Assembly: GCF_001044425.1 (NCBI RefSeq)
Contig: NZ_LFML01000008.1
Coordinates: forward strand, 48,577 to 112,576
Source of the DNA: Streptomyces roseus
GTDB lineage: Bacteria; Actinomycetota; Actinomycetes; Streptomycetales; Streptomycetaceae
Direction of reading: 5' to 3'
DNA: 64,000 bases
Below the pieces are notes generated by a model. That model ran no database searches. It saw only the letters and a program-made list of their open reading frames with translations, and was not told the DNA's origin. This document shows positions 16,659-24,480 of the stretch, one piece after another (the stretch's first letter is position 1; each line of letters opens with the position of its first letter). Position numbers and translations under genes: made by a program.

Positions 16659-17888
16659 GTGACACTTCTGACGAGGCGGGCGGCGGTCGGCTTGGCCGCC
16701 GTGGCGGCATGGGCGGGCCTGCTGGGCGGCCTGACCGGATGCACCGCGAGCGGCGGTTCCCCCGTCGAGATCCAGCTCCCCGGCAAGCCCCGGTCGCCCG
16801 ACGAGGCCATCCGCATCACCCCCGAGGACAACGCCAAGGGGGTGCCGGCCGAGGGCCCGCTGAGCGTCAGAGTGCCCGAGGGCCGGCTCGAACGGGTCGT
16901 GGTCACCAAGGTCGAGGACGCCCAGGAGGAGCGCGTGCCGGGCTCCATCGCCCCCGACGGGCTCAGCTGGAGCCCCGGCACCGAGGGCGGCAAGCTCGCG
17001 CTCGCCGCCAAGTACACCGTGGACGCCGTCGCGCTCGACGGCCACAACCGGCGCCAGGCCCGGCACACCACCTTCACCACCTACGTCCCCGAGGAGCGGT
17101 TCATCGGCTACTTCAAGCCCGAGAACCGCTCCACCGTGGGCACCGGCATGATCATCTCGTTCAACTTCAACCGGTCGATCGCCAACCGCGCCGACGTGGA
17201 GCGGGCCATCACCATCACCTCCAAGCCCCCGGTCCAGGTCGTCGGCCACTGGTTCGGCAAGGAGCGCCTCGACTTCCGGCCCAGGGCGTACTGGAAGCCG
17301 GGCACCGAGGTCACCGTCACCATGAACCTGCGGGACGTGCAGGGCGCACCCGGCTCGTACGGCATCCAGGACAAGTCCGTCACCTTCACGGTCGGCCGCT
17401 CCCAGATCTCCCTCGTGGACGCCGAGGCGCACACGATGGAGGTCCGCCGCGACGGCAAGCTGGTCCAGACCCTCCCGATCACCGCCGGAGCCCCCAAGAA
17501 CACCACCTACAACGGGAAGATGGTGGTGCTGGAGATGTTCGACGTGACCCGGATGAACGGCCAGACCGTCGGGTTCGGCGGCGAGTACGACATCCCCGAC
17601 GTCCCGCACGCCATGCGGCTCACCACTTCGGGGACCTTCCTGCACGGGAACTACTGGGCCAGCCCCGACACCTTCGGATCCTCCAACACCAGCCACGGCT
17701 GCGTGGGGCTGCGCGACGACAAGGGCGGGGGCTCGGACACCCCGGCCGGCTGGTTCTTCGACCGGACCCTGGTGGGGGACGTGATCGAGGTCGTGAACTC
17801 GCAGGACAAGACGGTCGCCCCGAACAACGGGCTCGGCGGCTGGAACATGTCCTGGGCGGACTGGGTCGCGGGCTCGTCCCTCACCTGA
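16659..17888 (+). CDS. L,D-transpeptidase lipoprotein (copy 1)
   Basis: Exported lipid-anchored L,D-transpeptidase (409 aa) that would form 3-3 peptidoglycan cross-links or attach proteins to peptidoglycan. GTG 16659 follows GGAGGGATC. The signal peptide ends at lipobox LTGC (cysteine near residue 27). Two Ig-like domains (about 55-250, each with the NxGVP.../FxPENRSTVG pattern) precede the YkuD catalytic domain (about 255-380) with FLHGNYWASP and the active-site SHGCVGL. It is a clear paralogue of the gene at 21229: the stretch TRMNGxTVGFGGEYDIxDVPHAMRL is shared almost unchanged. A terminator was not seen after it; the choice-of-anchor A gene follows after 163 bp. Confidence 0.93.
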   Translation: MTLLTRRAAVGLAAVAAWAGLLGGLTGCTASGGSPVEIQLPGKPRSPDEAIRITPEDNAKGVPAEGPLSVRVPEGRLERVVVTKVEDAQEERVPGSIAPDGLSWSPGTEGGKLALAAKYTVDAVALDGHNRRQARHTTFTTYVPEERFIGYFKPENRSTVGTGMIISFNFNRSIANRADVERAITITSKPPVQVVGHWFGKERLDFRPRAYWKPGTEVTVTMNLRDVQGAPGSYGIQDKSVTFTVGRSQISLVDAEAHTMEVRRDGKLVQTLPITAGAPKNTTYNGKMVVLEMFDVTRMNGQTVGFGGEYDIPDVPHAMRLTTSGTFLHGNYWASPDTFGSSNTSHGCVGLRDDKGGGSDTPAGWFFDRTLVGDVIEVVNSQDKTVAPNNGLGGWNMSWADWVAGSSLT

Positions 17889-18051
17889 CGCGGCCCCCGT
17901 GCACCCGGACGACGCACCAGTCGAGTGATCGTCACACCGGAATGCCGTAGTCCGAGTGTGTCCCTCCGTCCGCCGGGCCGCACCCTGCGCTCAGCTTGCT
18001 CCAGCCGAGCGGCGCGGCAGCGCAGCAGCGCCAGGAGACGGACGGAGCGTC

Positions 18052-20241
18052 ATGTCAGCAAGGAACTGGACCCTCGGGCTCGCGGTCGGGGCCGTACTGG
18101 CCGCAGGGGCCGCCCCGGCCGCCGCGGCTGCCCCCGGCGGGCAGGGGCCCGCCCGGGAACACGTGTCGGCACGGGCCGCCCTGCGCGCCCCGCTGCCTGA
18201 CGGCCTCGGTCCCTGCGTCCCGGGCCGGTGCCCCGACCCCTTCCCGCAGGTCGACGTCGGCACCGTACCCAAGGGCTACGACGACGGGGTCAACATCTTC
18301 GTCGGCGGGGACTTCCGGGTCCGGGAACGCGCCGCCGAGGCGGAGGGCAAGGTCGTGGTCCTCGGCAGCTTCGACCAGGACAAGGACCCCCAGGCCGGCC
18401 AGGCCTACAACATCGGCATCGTCGGCGCCGGCTCCCTCGTGCCGCCCCCGCCCGGCTCGGACTTCCTCGCCACCGGAGGCGACGTCCACATCGCCGCCGG
18501 CGAGCGGCTCATCTCCGACGGCGGCGTGGTCCGGTACGCCGGCACCGCACCCGGCCCCGGCCGGGTCACCGGACCACTGGCGCACGACACGGCCGCCGTG
18601 GCCAAGTACGCGGGCCTGCGCGACCGGCTGACCGCCGCCAGCAAGTGCTACGCACGCGTCGACGGACAGCCCCGCAGGGCCACCGGGACGGCCGTCAACG
18701 CCGGCGGGACCACGGTCTTCACCGGCGACAACGTCTCCGCGCTCCAGGTCTTCAACGTCGACTTCGACCTCGTGTCCGGCGGCGGGGGCGGGGGCGCGGG
18801 CGGGGCGGTCGGCATCCGCTTCGACCGGATCCCGGCGAACGCCACCGTGCTCGTCAACGTCCTCGGCACCGACCGCACCATCAGCACCTACAGCGGCACC
18901 ATCGTGGACGCGCAGAGCCCCTGGAACGCCCTGCGGACCCGGCTGCTGTGGAACTTCCCGGACGCCACGGCCCTGAACCTCCGGGGCAGCGGCCAGTTCC
19001 AGGGCTCCGTCCTCGTCGGCGAGCAGGCCTCGCGGACCACGGTCACCCTGCCCGGCATGAACGGCCGCTTCTTCACCACCGGCACGCTCACCCACACCAG
19101 CGTCGAAGGCCTCGGCGGCGGGCAGGAGTTCCACTCCTACCCCTTCGTCGGCGATCTGCCCGACTGCTCGGTGACCCCGCCCGTCCCCGTCACCGGATCG
19201 GTCTCCGTCCTCAAGCGGGACGAGGCGGGCCGGCCGCTGGCCGGGGCGCGCTTCGAGCTGTGGCGCGAGACCAACGGCCGCAGGGGCGCCCAGTTCACGG
19301 GCGAGGACGCCGACACCAAGGTCGCCGACTGCGTCACCCCCGACACGGGGATCTGCGCCCGGGAGTCGGAGCTCGGCACGTACTACTGGCGTGAGACGGC
19401 CGCGCCCGACGGGTACGTGCTGCCCGAGCAGCGGGTCTTCACGCTGACGCTGACCGCCGAGAACGCCGCGGCCGGGGTCCGGTACGTGGTGGACAACGTG
19501 AGGGTGCCCCCGACGCCCACCGGCAGGGTCGCCGTCCGCAAGGTCGACGCCGCCGACCTGAGGACCCCCCTCGCCGGAGCCGTCTTCGAGCTGTGGCGCG
19601 AGAGCAACGGGGTCCCCGGCCTCCAGACGGACGGCAACGAACCGGACACCCTCGAAGAGGGCGGCTGCGTCACCGGGGCCGACGGTCGGTGCGAGCTGGT
19701 CGTGGAGGCCGGCACCTACCACTGGCGTGAGATCGCCGCCCCCGCCGGCTACGAGCTGCCCGCGCAGCCGGTGGCCACGGTCGTCCTCACGGCGGCGAAC
19801 GCCGCGGCCGGGGTCACGGTCACCTTCGCCGACGCCAGGCAGGGCGAGGAGTTCAGCGGCTCGCTGGAGGTCCTGAAGAAGGACGCCAAGACCAAGCGGC
19901 CCCTGCGCGGCGCGGTGTTCGAGGTCTGGAAGGAGACCAACGGGACCCCGGGCCTGCAGACGGTCGGCATCAACGCCGACGTCATGGTCAAGCCGGGCTG
20001 CGCCACCGACGGCGCGGGCGTCTGCACCTTCGCGCCCCTGGAGGCCGGCTCCTACTACCTGAGGGAGACCGACGTCCCCGAGGGGTACGTGCTGCCGGAG
20101 AACCGGGTGACGGGCCCGCTGCGGCTCGACGAGCAGACCCCCGGCCACAGGCTGGTCGTGACGGTGGACAACCGGCGCGACGACCACGGCAAGGGCAAGG
20201 GCAAGGGCGGCAAGGAGGGCAAGGGCGGCGGTCGCGGCTGA
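18052..20241 (+). CDS. secreted choice-of-anchor A protein with three SpaA/CnaB repeats
   Basis: Secreted surface protein of 729 aa. Signal peptide (1-27, MSARNWTLGLAVGAVLAAG); choice-of-anchor A domain (about 60-365, NIFVGGDFRVRER, QFQGSVLVGEQ); then three SpaA/CnaB domains at about 381-485, 489-600 and 602-715. Each repeat has a first-strand lysine (VLKRD, VRKVD, VLKKD), a glutamate in WRET/WREI/LRET before a P-x-GY turn, and a last-strand Asn, Asp or Asn (VDN, FAD, VDN), the residues that form internal isopeptide bonds in this fold. Each also has a cysteine pair. There is no LPXTG or transmembrane anchor; the tail is a Lys/Gly-rich stretch (GKGKGKGGKEGKGGG). Attachment may rely on the flanking L,D-transpeptidases, an inference. 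Confidence 0.88.
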   Translation: MSARNWTLGLAVGAVLAAGAAPAAAAAPGGQGPAREHVSARAALRAPLPDGLGPCVPGRCPDPFPQVDVGTVPKGYDDGVNIFVGGDFRVRERAAEAEGKVVVLGSFDQDKDPQAGQAYNIGIVGAGSLVPPPPGSDFLATGGDVHIAAGERLISDGGVVRYAGTAPGPGRVTGPLAHDTAAVAKYAGLRDRLTAASKCYARVDGQPRRATGTAVNAGGTTVFTGDNVSALQVFNVDFDLVSGGGGGGAGGAVGIRFDRIPANATVLVNVLGTDRTISTYSGTIVDAQSPWNALRTRLLWNFPDATALNLRGSGQFQGSVLVGEQASRTTVTLPGMNGRFFTTGTLTHTSVEGLGGGQEFHSYPFVGDLPDCSVTPPVPVTGSVSVLKRDEAGRPLAGARFELWRETNGRRGAQFTGEDADTKVADCVTPDTGICARESELGTYYWRETAAPDGYVLPEQRVFTLTLTAENAAAGVRYVVDNVRVPPTPTGRVAVRKVDAADLRTPLAGAVFELWRESNGVPGLQTDGNEPDTLEEGGCVTGADGRCELVVEAGTYHWREIAAPAGYELPAQPVATVVLTAANAAAGVTVTFADARQGEEFSGSLEVLKKDAKTKRPLRGAVFEVWKETNGTPGLQTVGINADVMVKPGCATDGAGVCTFAPLEAGSYYLRETDVPEGYVLPENRVTGPLRLDEQTPGHRLVVTVDNRRDDHGKGKGKGGKEGKGGGRG

Positions 20242-20248
20242 TCCCCCC

Positions 20249-20297
20249 CGCGGGTGCGCCGGTGGGGTGAGCCGCTCACCCCACCGGCGCACCCGCG
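20249..20297 (+). terminator. very strong hairpin terminator
   Basis: A near-continuous 22-bp perfect stem (20249-20270 with 20276-20297; outer bases CGCGGGTGCGCC) with a 5-nt loop GCCGC sits 8 nt after the choice-of-anchor A stop. It isolates that gene from the L,D-transpeptidase downstream. Confidence 0.85.
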
Positions 20298-20367
20298 CAG
20301 GCCGCCCGGGGCCGGGCCGGGTTAGCTGGGCTGCGGCGGCCCGGCCGGCGGGCCCGAGGAGGCCCGT

Positions 20368-21090
20368 ATGACCGCAGGCGATCCCATCGGGCCGGTGCGC
20401 GCAGCCGCCGCGTACCGGGCCGCGGCCGTACTGGCCGCCGTACTCCTGCTCGCCGCCCCGGCCCACGCGGCCGCGGCCCCGGCGGCCCCCGAACCCGCCT
20501 GCACCGCCGGCACCGGGCCCTACCAGCGCGAGCTGGAGGCCCACCTCGGGCGCACCGTCGACGGGACGCAGTCGGCGGCCGACTGCGCCGCCGTCCGCGC
20601 CTTCCAGAGGGCCAACGGCATCACTCCCGCCGACGGTTACCCCGGCCTCGCCACCTACCGCACCATGGTGGCGGTGGCCGCCCGCGACCGCCCCAACGCC
20701 GCCGGCGGCTGCCCGGTCCGCAGCGAGCGGGTGACCTGCGTGGACCTCGACCGCCAGCTCCTGTGGGTGCAGCGCGGCAGCACCGTCGTCTTCCCGCCGG
20801 TGCCCGTCCGCACCGGCCGCGACGACCAGGAGACCCGCCCCGGCCGGCACGAGATCTACTGGCGCAGCAAGGACCACGTGTCCACGCTGTACGACGACGC
20901 CCCCATGCCGTACGCCCAGTTCTTCGACGGGGGCCAGGCCCTGCACGGCCGCCCCGGCGACCTCTACGCCCACGGCGGCTCGGCCGGCTGCGTCAACCTC
21001 TCCGTCCCGGACGCCGAACGGCTGTGGAACCTGCTGGACGAGGGCGACGCCGTCTACGTCTGGGGCACCAAACCGGGTACGGAGGACTGA
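20368..21090 (+). CDS. secreted L,D-transpeptidase with peptidoglycan-binding domain
   Basis: Exported protein of 240 aa. The signal peptide (AAVLLLAAPAHAAAA, to about residue 38) is followed by a PG_binding_1 domain (about 45-105, YQRELEAHLGRTVDG...AFQRANGITPADG) and a YkuD catalytic domain (about 125-235) with ALHGRPGDLYAHGGSAGCVNL. The catalytic cysteine is kept but the usual S-H-G-C reads S-A-G-C. It would cross-link or modify peptidoglycan at the wall. A GAGGAGGCCC ribosome site precedes the ATG. It is unlike its two lipoprotein neighbours in length and domain order. Confidence 0.9.
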   Translation: MTAGDPIGPVRAAAAYRAAAVLAAVLLLAAPAHAAAAPAAPEPACTAGTGPYQRELEAHLGRTVDGTQSAADCAAVRAFQRANGITPADGYPGLATYRTMVAVAARDRPNAAGGCPVRSERVTCVDLDRQLLWVQRGSTVVFPPVPVRTGRDDQETRPGRHEIYWRSKDHVSTLYDDAPMPYAQFFDGGQALHGRPGDLYAHGGSAGCVNLSVPDAERLWNLLDEGDAVYVWGTKPGTED

Positions 21091-21228
21091 GCCCGCCCCG
21101 CTCCGCGGGAGTTCCCCCCTCTTGGGACGGAACGGTGACAAGACCGTTTCTCTTCGTGATCCCCCCGTGTGATTACCTGTCGACATGCGCGCGACAGTCC
21201 GCGCGCGGGGGACATGGGGAGAAGAAGA

Positions 21229-22455
21229 GTGAACCTGCAGCCGATACGCGGCCGCGCCCGCCGCACCGGCCTGCCGGCCCTCCTGCTCGGAGCGGCGCTG
21301 CTGCTCACCAGCGCGTGCAGCGCGGGCGGCAACACGGGTGGGGGAGGCGGCGACAAGGGCGGCGGTGGCGGAGGCAAGAGCGGTACCGAGGCGTCCAAGG
21401 CCGTCGTCAGCGTCAAGCCGGACGACGGCGCCAAGGAGGTCGCCACGAGCGGCATCCTGAAGATATCCACCACCGGCGGCAAGCTCACCACGGTGACCGT
21501 CGCCGACACCAAGGGCAACGCCGTCGAGGGCAAGCTCGCCGCGGACGCCGCGAGCTGGGAGCCCGCCCGCAACCTGGCCGCCGCCACCGAGTACAAGGTG
21601 CACGCCGTCGCCAAGGACGAGGCCGGCCGGGAGTCCGCCAAGGACACCACGTTCACGACCCTGACCCCGACCAACACCTTCGTCGGCCACTACACGCCCG
21701 AGGACGGCGAGACCGTCGGCGTGGGCATGCCGGTGTCGTTCAACTTCACCCGCGGCATCACCAACACCGAGGCCGTCGAGAAGGCCATCACCGTGACGGC
21801 CGAGCCCTCCGTGCCGGTCGAGGGCCACTGGTTCGGCAACGACCGCCTCGACTTCCGCCCCGAGAAGTACTGGGCCGCGGGTACCAAGGTCACCGTGAAG
21901 ATCGCCCTCGACGGGGTCGAAGGCCGCCCCGGCGTCTACGGAAAGCAGACCCGTACGGTCACGTTCACCATCGGCCGCTCGCAGGTCTCCACGGTCGACG
22001 CCAGTGAGCACACGATGCAGGTCGTCCGTGACGGCCAGGTGCTCAAGAACCTCCCGATCACCGCGGGCGCCCCGTCGACGACCACCTACAACGGACAGAT
22101 GGTCATCAGCGAGAAGTACAAGGTGACCCGGATGAACGGCGCGACCGTCGGCTTCGGCGGCGAGTACGACATCTCGGACGTCCCGCACGCCATGCGCCTG
22201 TCGCAGTCGGGCACCTTCGTCCACGGCAACTACTGGGCCTCCTCCGACACGTTCGGCTCCGAGAACGTCAGCCACGGCTGCGTCGGCCTCAAGGACGTCC
22301 GCGGCGCGGGCGACGGCAACCAGCCCGCCGCGTGGTTCTTCGACGAGTCGCTGGTCGGCGACGTCGTCATCGTGAAGAACTCCAAGGACAAGCAGATCGC
22401 CCCGGACAACGGCCTCAACGGCTGGAACATGGACTGGGCGGAGTGGGTCAAGTAG
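21229..22455 (+). CDS. L,D-transpeptidase lipoprotein (copy 2)
   Basis: Lipid-anchored L,D-transpeptidase of 408 aa. I start it at GTG 21229, seven bases after GGAG (GGGGAGAAGAAGA); ATG 21214 is in frame but lacks a site. The signal peptide ends in lipobox LTSAC, then a long Gly/Lys linker (GGNTGGGGGDKGGGGGG), two Ig-like domains (about 55-255) and the YkuD domain with FVHGNYWASS and SHGCVGL. It is highly similar to the protein at 16659, so one arose by duplication. Ends with a hairpin terminator. Confidence 0.93.
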   Translation: MNLQPIRGRARRTGLPALLLGAALLLTSACSAGGNTGGGGGDKGGGGGGKSGTEASKAVVSVKPDDGAKEVATSGILKISTTGGKLTTVTVADTKGNAVEGKLAADAASWEPARNLAAATEYKVHAVAKDEAGRESAKDTTFTTLTPTNTFVGHYTPEDGETVGVGMPVSFNFTRGITNTEAVEKAITVTAEPSVPVEGHWFGNDRLDFRPEKYWAAGTKVTVKIALDGVEGRPGVYGKQTRTVTFTIGRSQVSTVDASEHTMQVVRDGQVLKNLPITAGAPSTTTYNGQMVISEKYKVTRMNGATVGFGGEYDISDVPHAMRLSQSGTFVHGNYWASSDTFGSENVSHGCVGLKDVRGAGDGNQPAAWFFDESLVGDVVIVKNSKDKQIAPDNGLNGWNMDWAEWVK

Positions 22456-22475
22456 TCCTCCGCCCTGCGTAGTCG

Positions 22476-22512
22476 AGTGGCCCGGTGCTGTGACCCACGG
22501 CACCGGGCCACT
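22476..22512 (+). terminator. hairpin terminator
   Basis: 13-bp perfect stem AGTGGCCCGGTGC (22476-22488 with 22500-22512), extended inward by further pairs to a 3-nt loop, 20 nt after the L,D-transpeptidase stop. Confidence 0.85.
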
Positions 22513-22541
22513 TCGCGTTAACCGCCGCTAACCTTTCGCGT

Positions 22542-23309
22542 ATGACCCTCTCTCTCGAAGTCTCCGAAGGCGTCGGCACCCTCCGCCTGGACCGGCCGCC
22601 CATGAACGCCCTGGACATCGCCACCCAGGACCGGCTGCGCGAGCTCGCGGTGGAGGCCACCGACCGGGCCGACGTGCGCGCGGTGATCATCTACGGCGGC
22701 GAGAAGGTGTTCGCGGCGGGCGCGGACATCAAGGAGATGCAGACGATGGACCACGCGGCGATGATCGCCCGGTCCCGCGCCCTCCAGGACGCGTTCACCG
22801 CCGTGGCCCGGATCCCCAAGCCCGTCGTCGCAGCCGTCACCGGCTACGCCCTCGGTGGCGGCTGCGAGCTCGCGCTGTGCGCCGACTACCGGATCGCCGC
22901 CGACAACGCGAAGCTGGGCCAGCCCGAGATCCTGCTGGGCCTGATCCCGGGCGCCGGCGGCACCCAGCGGCTCTCCCGGCTGATCGGCCCCTCCAAGGCC
23001 AAGGACCTCATCTTCACCGGACGCATGGTCAAGGCGGACGAGGCGCTCACCCTCGGGCTGGTGGACCGGGTCGTGCCCGCCGCCGAGGTGTACGAGCAGG
23101 CGCACGCCTGGGCCGCCAAGCTGGCCCAGGGCCCGGCGATCGCGCTGCGCGCCGCCAAGGAGTGCGTGGACGCGGGCCTGGAGGCGGACATCGACACCGG
23201 CCTGACCATCGAACGCAACTGGTTCGCGGGCCTGTTCGCCACCGAAGATCGCGAGCGCGGCATGCGCAGCTTCGTCGAGGAGGGCCCGGGCAAGGCGAAG
23301 TTCGTCTAG
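22542..23309 (+). CDS. enoyl-CoA hydratase/isomerase family protein
   Basis: Crotonase-fold enzyme of 255 aa that hydrates trans-2-enoyl-CoA in fatty acid or amino acid breakdown. Visible: oxyanion-hole segments AAGADIKEM and ALGGGCELALCADYRIA, and the catalytic-glutamate segments LGQPEILLGLIPGAGGTQRL (both Glu positions present, consistent with true hydratase activity). C-terminal helices are complete (FATEDRERGMRSFVEEGPGKAKF). The ATG is close to the preceding terminator, so the promoter must lie in the short 29-bp gap or transcription reads through. Confidence 0.92.
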   Translation: MTLSLEVSEGVGTLRLDRPPMNALDIATQDRLRELAVEATDRADVRAVIIYGGEKVFAAGADIKEMQTMDHAAMIARSRALQDAFTAVARIPKPVVAAVTGYALGGGCELALCADYRIAADNAKLGQPEILLGLIPGAGGTQRLSRLIGPSKAKDLIFTGRMVKADEALTLGLVDRVVPAAEVYEQAHAWAAKLAQGPAIALRAAKECVDAGLEADIDTGLTIERNWFAGLFATEDRERGMRSFVEEGPGKAKFV

Positions 23310-23467
23310 GCGGGCGGTGGTTGGTCCTCCATAGGGGTGGATTAGCCAGGCCTTAAGGCAACCTTAAGAACCGGTGGAGATCCACTCCTGGTGATCTTCC
23401 GGAAGCGGTCGGTCACCGCAGATCAGGGTGGTCCCACGAGCGACCGCTTGCCTCGCGCATATGACGG
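23310..23467 (+). promoter_or_regulatory. intergenic region with GCCTTAAGGC palindrome
   Basis: The gap after the enoyl-CoA hydratase gene is more AT-rich than its surroundings. It contains a perfect 10-bp palindrome GCCTTAAGGC (23350-23359) followed by a second CCTTAAG (23362-23368), and upstream promoter candidates for the next gene. No start codon with a convincing coding frame is present. Confidence 0.3.
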
Positions 23468-23502
23468 AACACCCCTTGGAATCAACGACTCCGGGGGGTG
23501 TT
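23468..23502 (+). terminator. hairpin terminator with T-tract
   Basis: AACACCCC pairs with GGGGTGTT, extended inward with G-U pairs to about 13 bp; loop near 23481-23489, then TTTT (23501-23504). It lies 50 nt before the next gene, so it may act as an attenuator in that gene's leader or end a short upstream transcript. Confidence 0.6.
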
Positions 23503-23551
23503 TTCCCAAGGAACGCCCCGGAGGGGCACATCGGCCGTCCATGATGGGTTC

Positions 23552-24055
23552 ATGGCGGGCCTGGAGGGTGTGGAACAGCCGCGGCAGCGCAGCAGCGCTT
23601 CCGCCGTACGGCTGACGGCGGCTCTTGAGGACGAACAGGGTCTCAAGGCGCTGGAGTTGTACGGCAATCCGGCTGAGGCGGAAGTGACCCTGCCGTCGCT
23701 GCCGGAGTCGGCGAGCAGTGCGCGCCGTCTCGCCCGCTACGTGGTGATCCGCTTCTGGGGGTTCTCCCCGCAGGTGTCCGAGCACACCGTCCTGCTGGTC
23801 TCCGAACTCGTCGGCAACGCGGTGCGCCATACCGGCGCCCGGTCGTTCGGCCTGCGGATGCACCGGCGGCGCGGCTGGATCCGGGTCGACGTGCGCGACC
23901 CCTCGCGCGGACTGCCCTGCCTGATGCCCGTCCACGAGATGGACACCACCGGGCGGGGACTCTTCCTCGTCGACAAGCTCTCCGACCGCTGGGGCGCCGA
24001 CCTGCTGCCCCGCGGCAAGATCACCTGGTTCGAGATGAGGGTGGCCGACCGCTGA
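23552..24055 (+). CDS. ATP-binding protein, anti-sigma-factor-like (HATPase_c)
   Basis: GHKL-type ATPase of 167 aa of the RsbW/SpoIIAB-like group that is abundant in Streptomyces and thought to bind sigma or anti-anti-sigma factors. N-box VSELVGNAVRHTGA (about residues 89-102), G1-like DVRDPSRGLP and G2-like TTGRGLFLVDKLSDRWG are present; the N-terminal 50 residues are variable. ATG 23552 chosen as MAGLEGVEQ; no strong ribosome site stands out. No partner regulator is adjacent, so the target is unknown. Confidence 0.85.
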   Translation: MAGLEGVEQPRQRSSASAVRLTAALEDEQGLKALELYGNPAEAEVTLPSLPESASSARRLARYVVIRFWGFSPQVSEHTVLLVSELVGNAVRHTGARSFGLRMHRRRGWIRVDVRDPSRGLPCLMPVHEMDTTGRGLFLVDKLSDRWGADLLPRGKITWFEMRVADR

Positions 24056-24077
24056 CCGCACCCGCGCGGGGCCGTCC

Positions 24078-24105
24078 CTCCCGCCTCCCGCCTCCCGCCT
24101 CCCGC
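24078..24105. repeat. four tandem copies of CTCCCGC
   Basis: A perfect 4 x 7-nt array just after the HATPase gene stop. A short low-complexity tract; it is followed by an imperfect GAAGCCCC.../...GGGGCTTC hairpin (about 24114-24152) that probably terminates the HATPase transcript. Confidence 0.7.
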
Positions 24106-24113
24106 AAAAGCCT

Positions 24114-24152
24114 GAAGCCCCCGGTCGCCGTGGTGGGGCGTCGTGGGGGCTT
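24114..24152 (+). terminator. imperfect hairpin, probable terminator
   Basis: TGAAGCCCCC pairs with GGGGGCTTCA around an imperfect GC-rich inner stem and loop. It lies about 60 nt past the stop of the HATPase gene. Confidence 0.6.
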
Positions 24153-24480
24153 CATGGGTGCGCCGAGGATCGAAGGGGGTGTGATCCTCGGCGTGGCGAC
24201 TTCGCTCGGGTCAATGGGGAAGCCGTGATTCCGACTATGGCAGACGGGCGAGCAAACGCCAAAAGTCCCAACCTGGACATAAGTGTGCAAATACTCAGAG
24301 TTTCGGTCTAAATCCTAGGTGAGGTGGGCCACTCACCTCGTAATCGATGAATAACTATCCACCGCTCTGTGTGATTCGTTGATCGAATACCGGACGCCCC
24401 CTCATTCGGACGCACCCCCGCGAAGGTCCCGAAATGGGTCAATCGTTATCTTCTGCGGCCTCCGCCCCTTAAATGGGCAG
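24153..24480 (+). promoter_or_regulatory. AT-rich intergenic region with inverted repeat AGGTGAG-N8-CTCACCT
   Basis: This 328-base stretch has no convincing gene and is clearly richer in A/T than the rest of the window. It holds a perfect 7-bp inverted repeat AGGTGAG/CTCACCT (24317-24323, 24332-24338) with spacer GTGGGCCA, spaced like a dimeric repressor site, 140 nt upstream of the deacetylase-like gene. It probably carries the promoter of the deacetylase/YVTN operon. Confidence 0.45.

Noticed and set aside
18055..22503. 1482-aa open frame on the minus strand over the L,D-transpeptidase region
   Set aside because: It is antisense to four clear genes and its composition (Gly/Arg/Ala/Val/Asp-rich, low complexity) is that of a high-GC shadow frame.
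23391..23615. 74-aa frame upstream of the HATPase gene
   Set aside because: It runs through a terminator hairpin and into the HATPase gene in another frame, without a ribosome site or recognisable protein.
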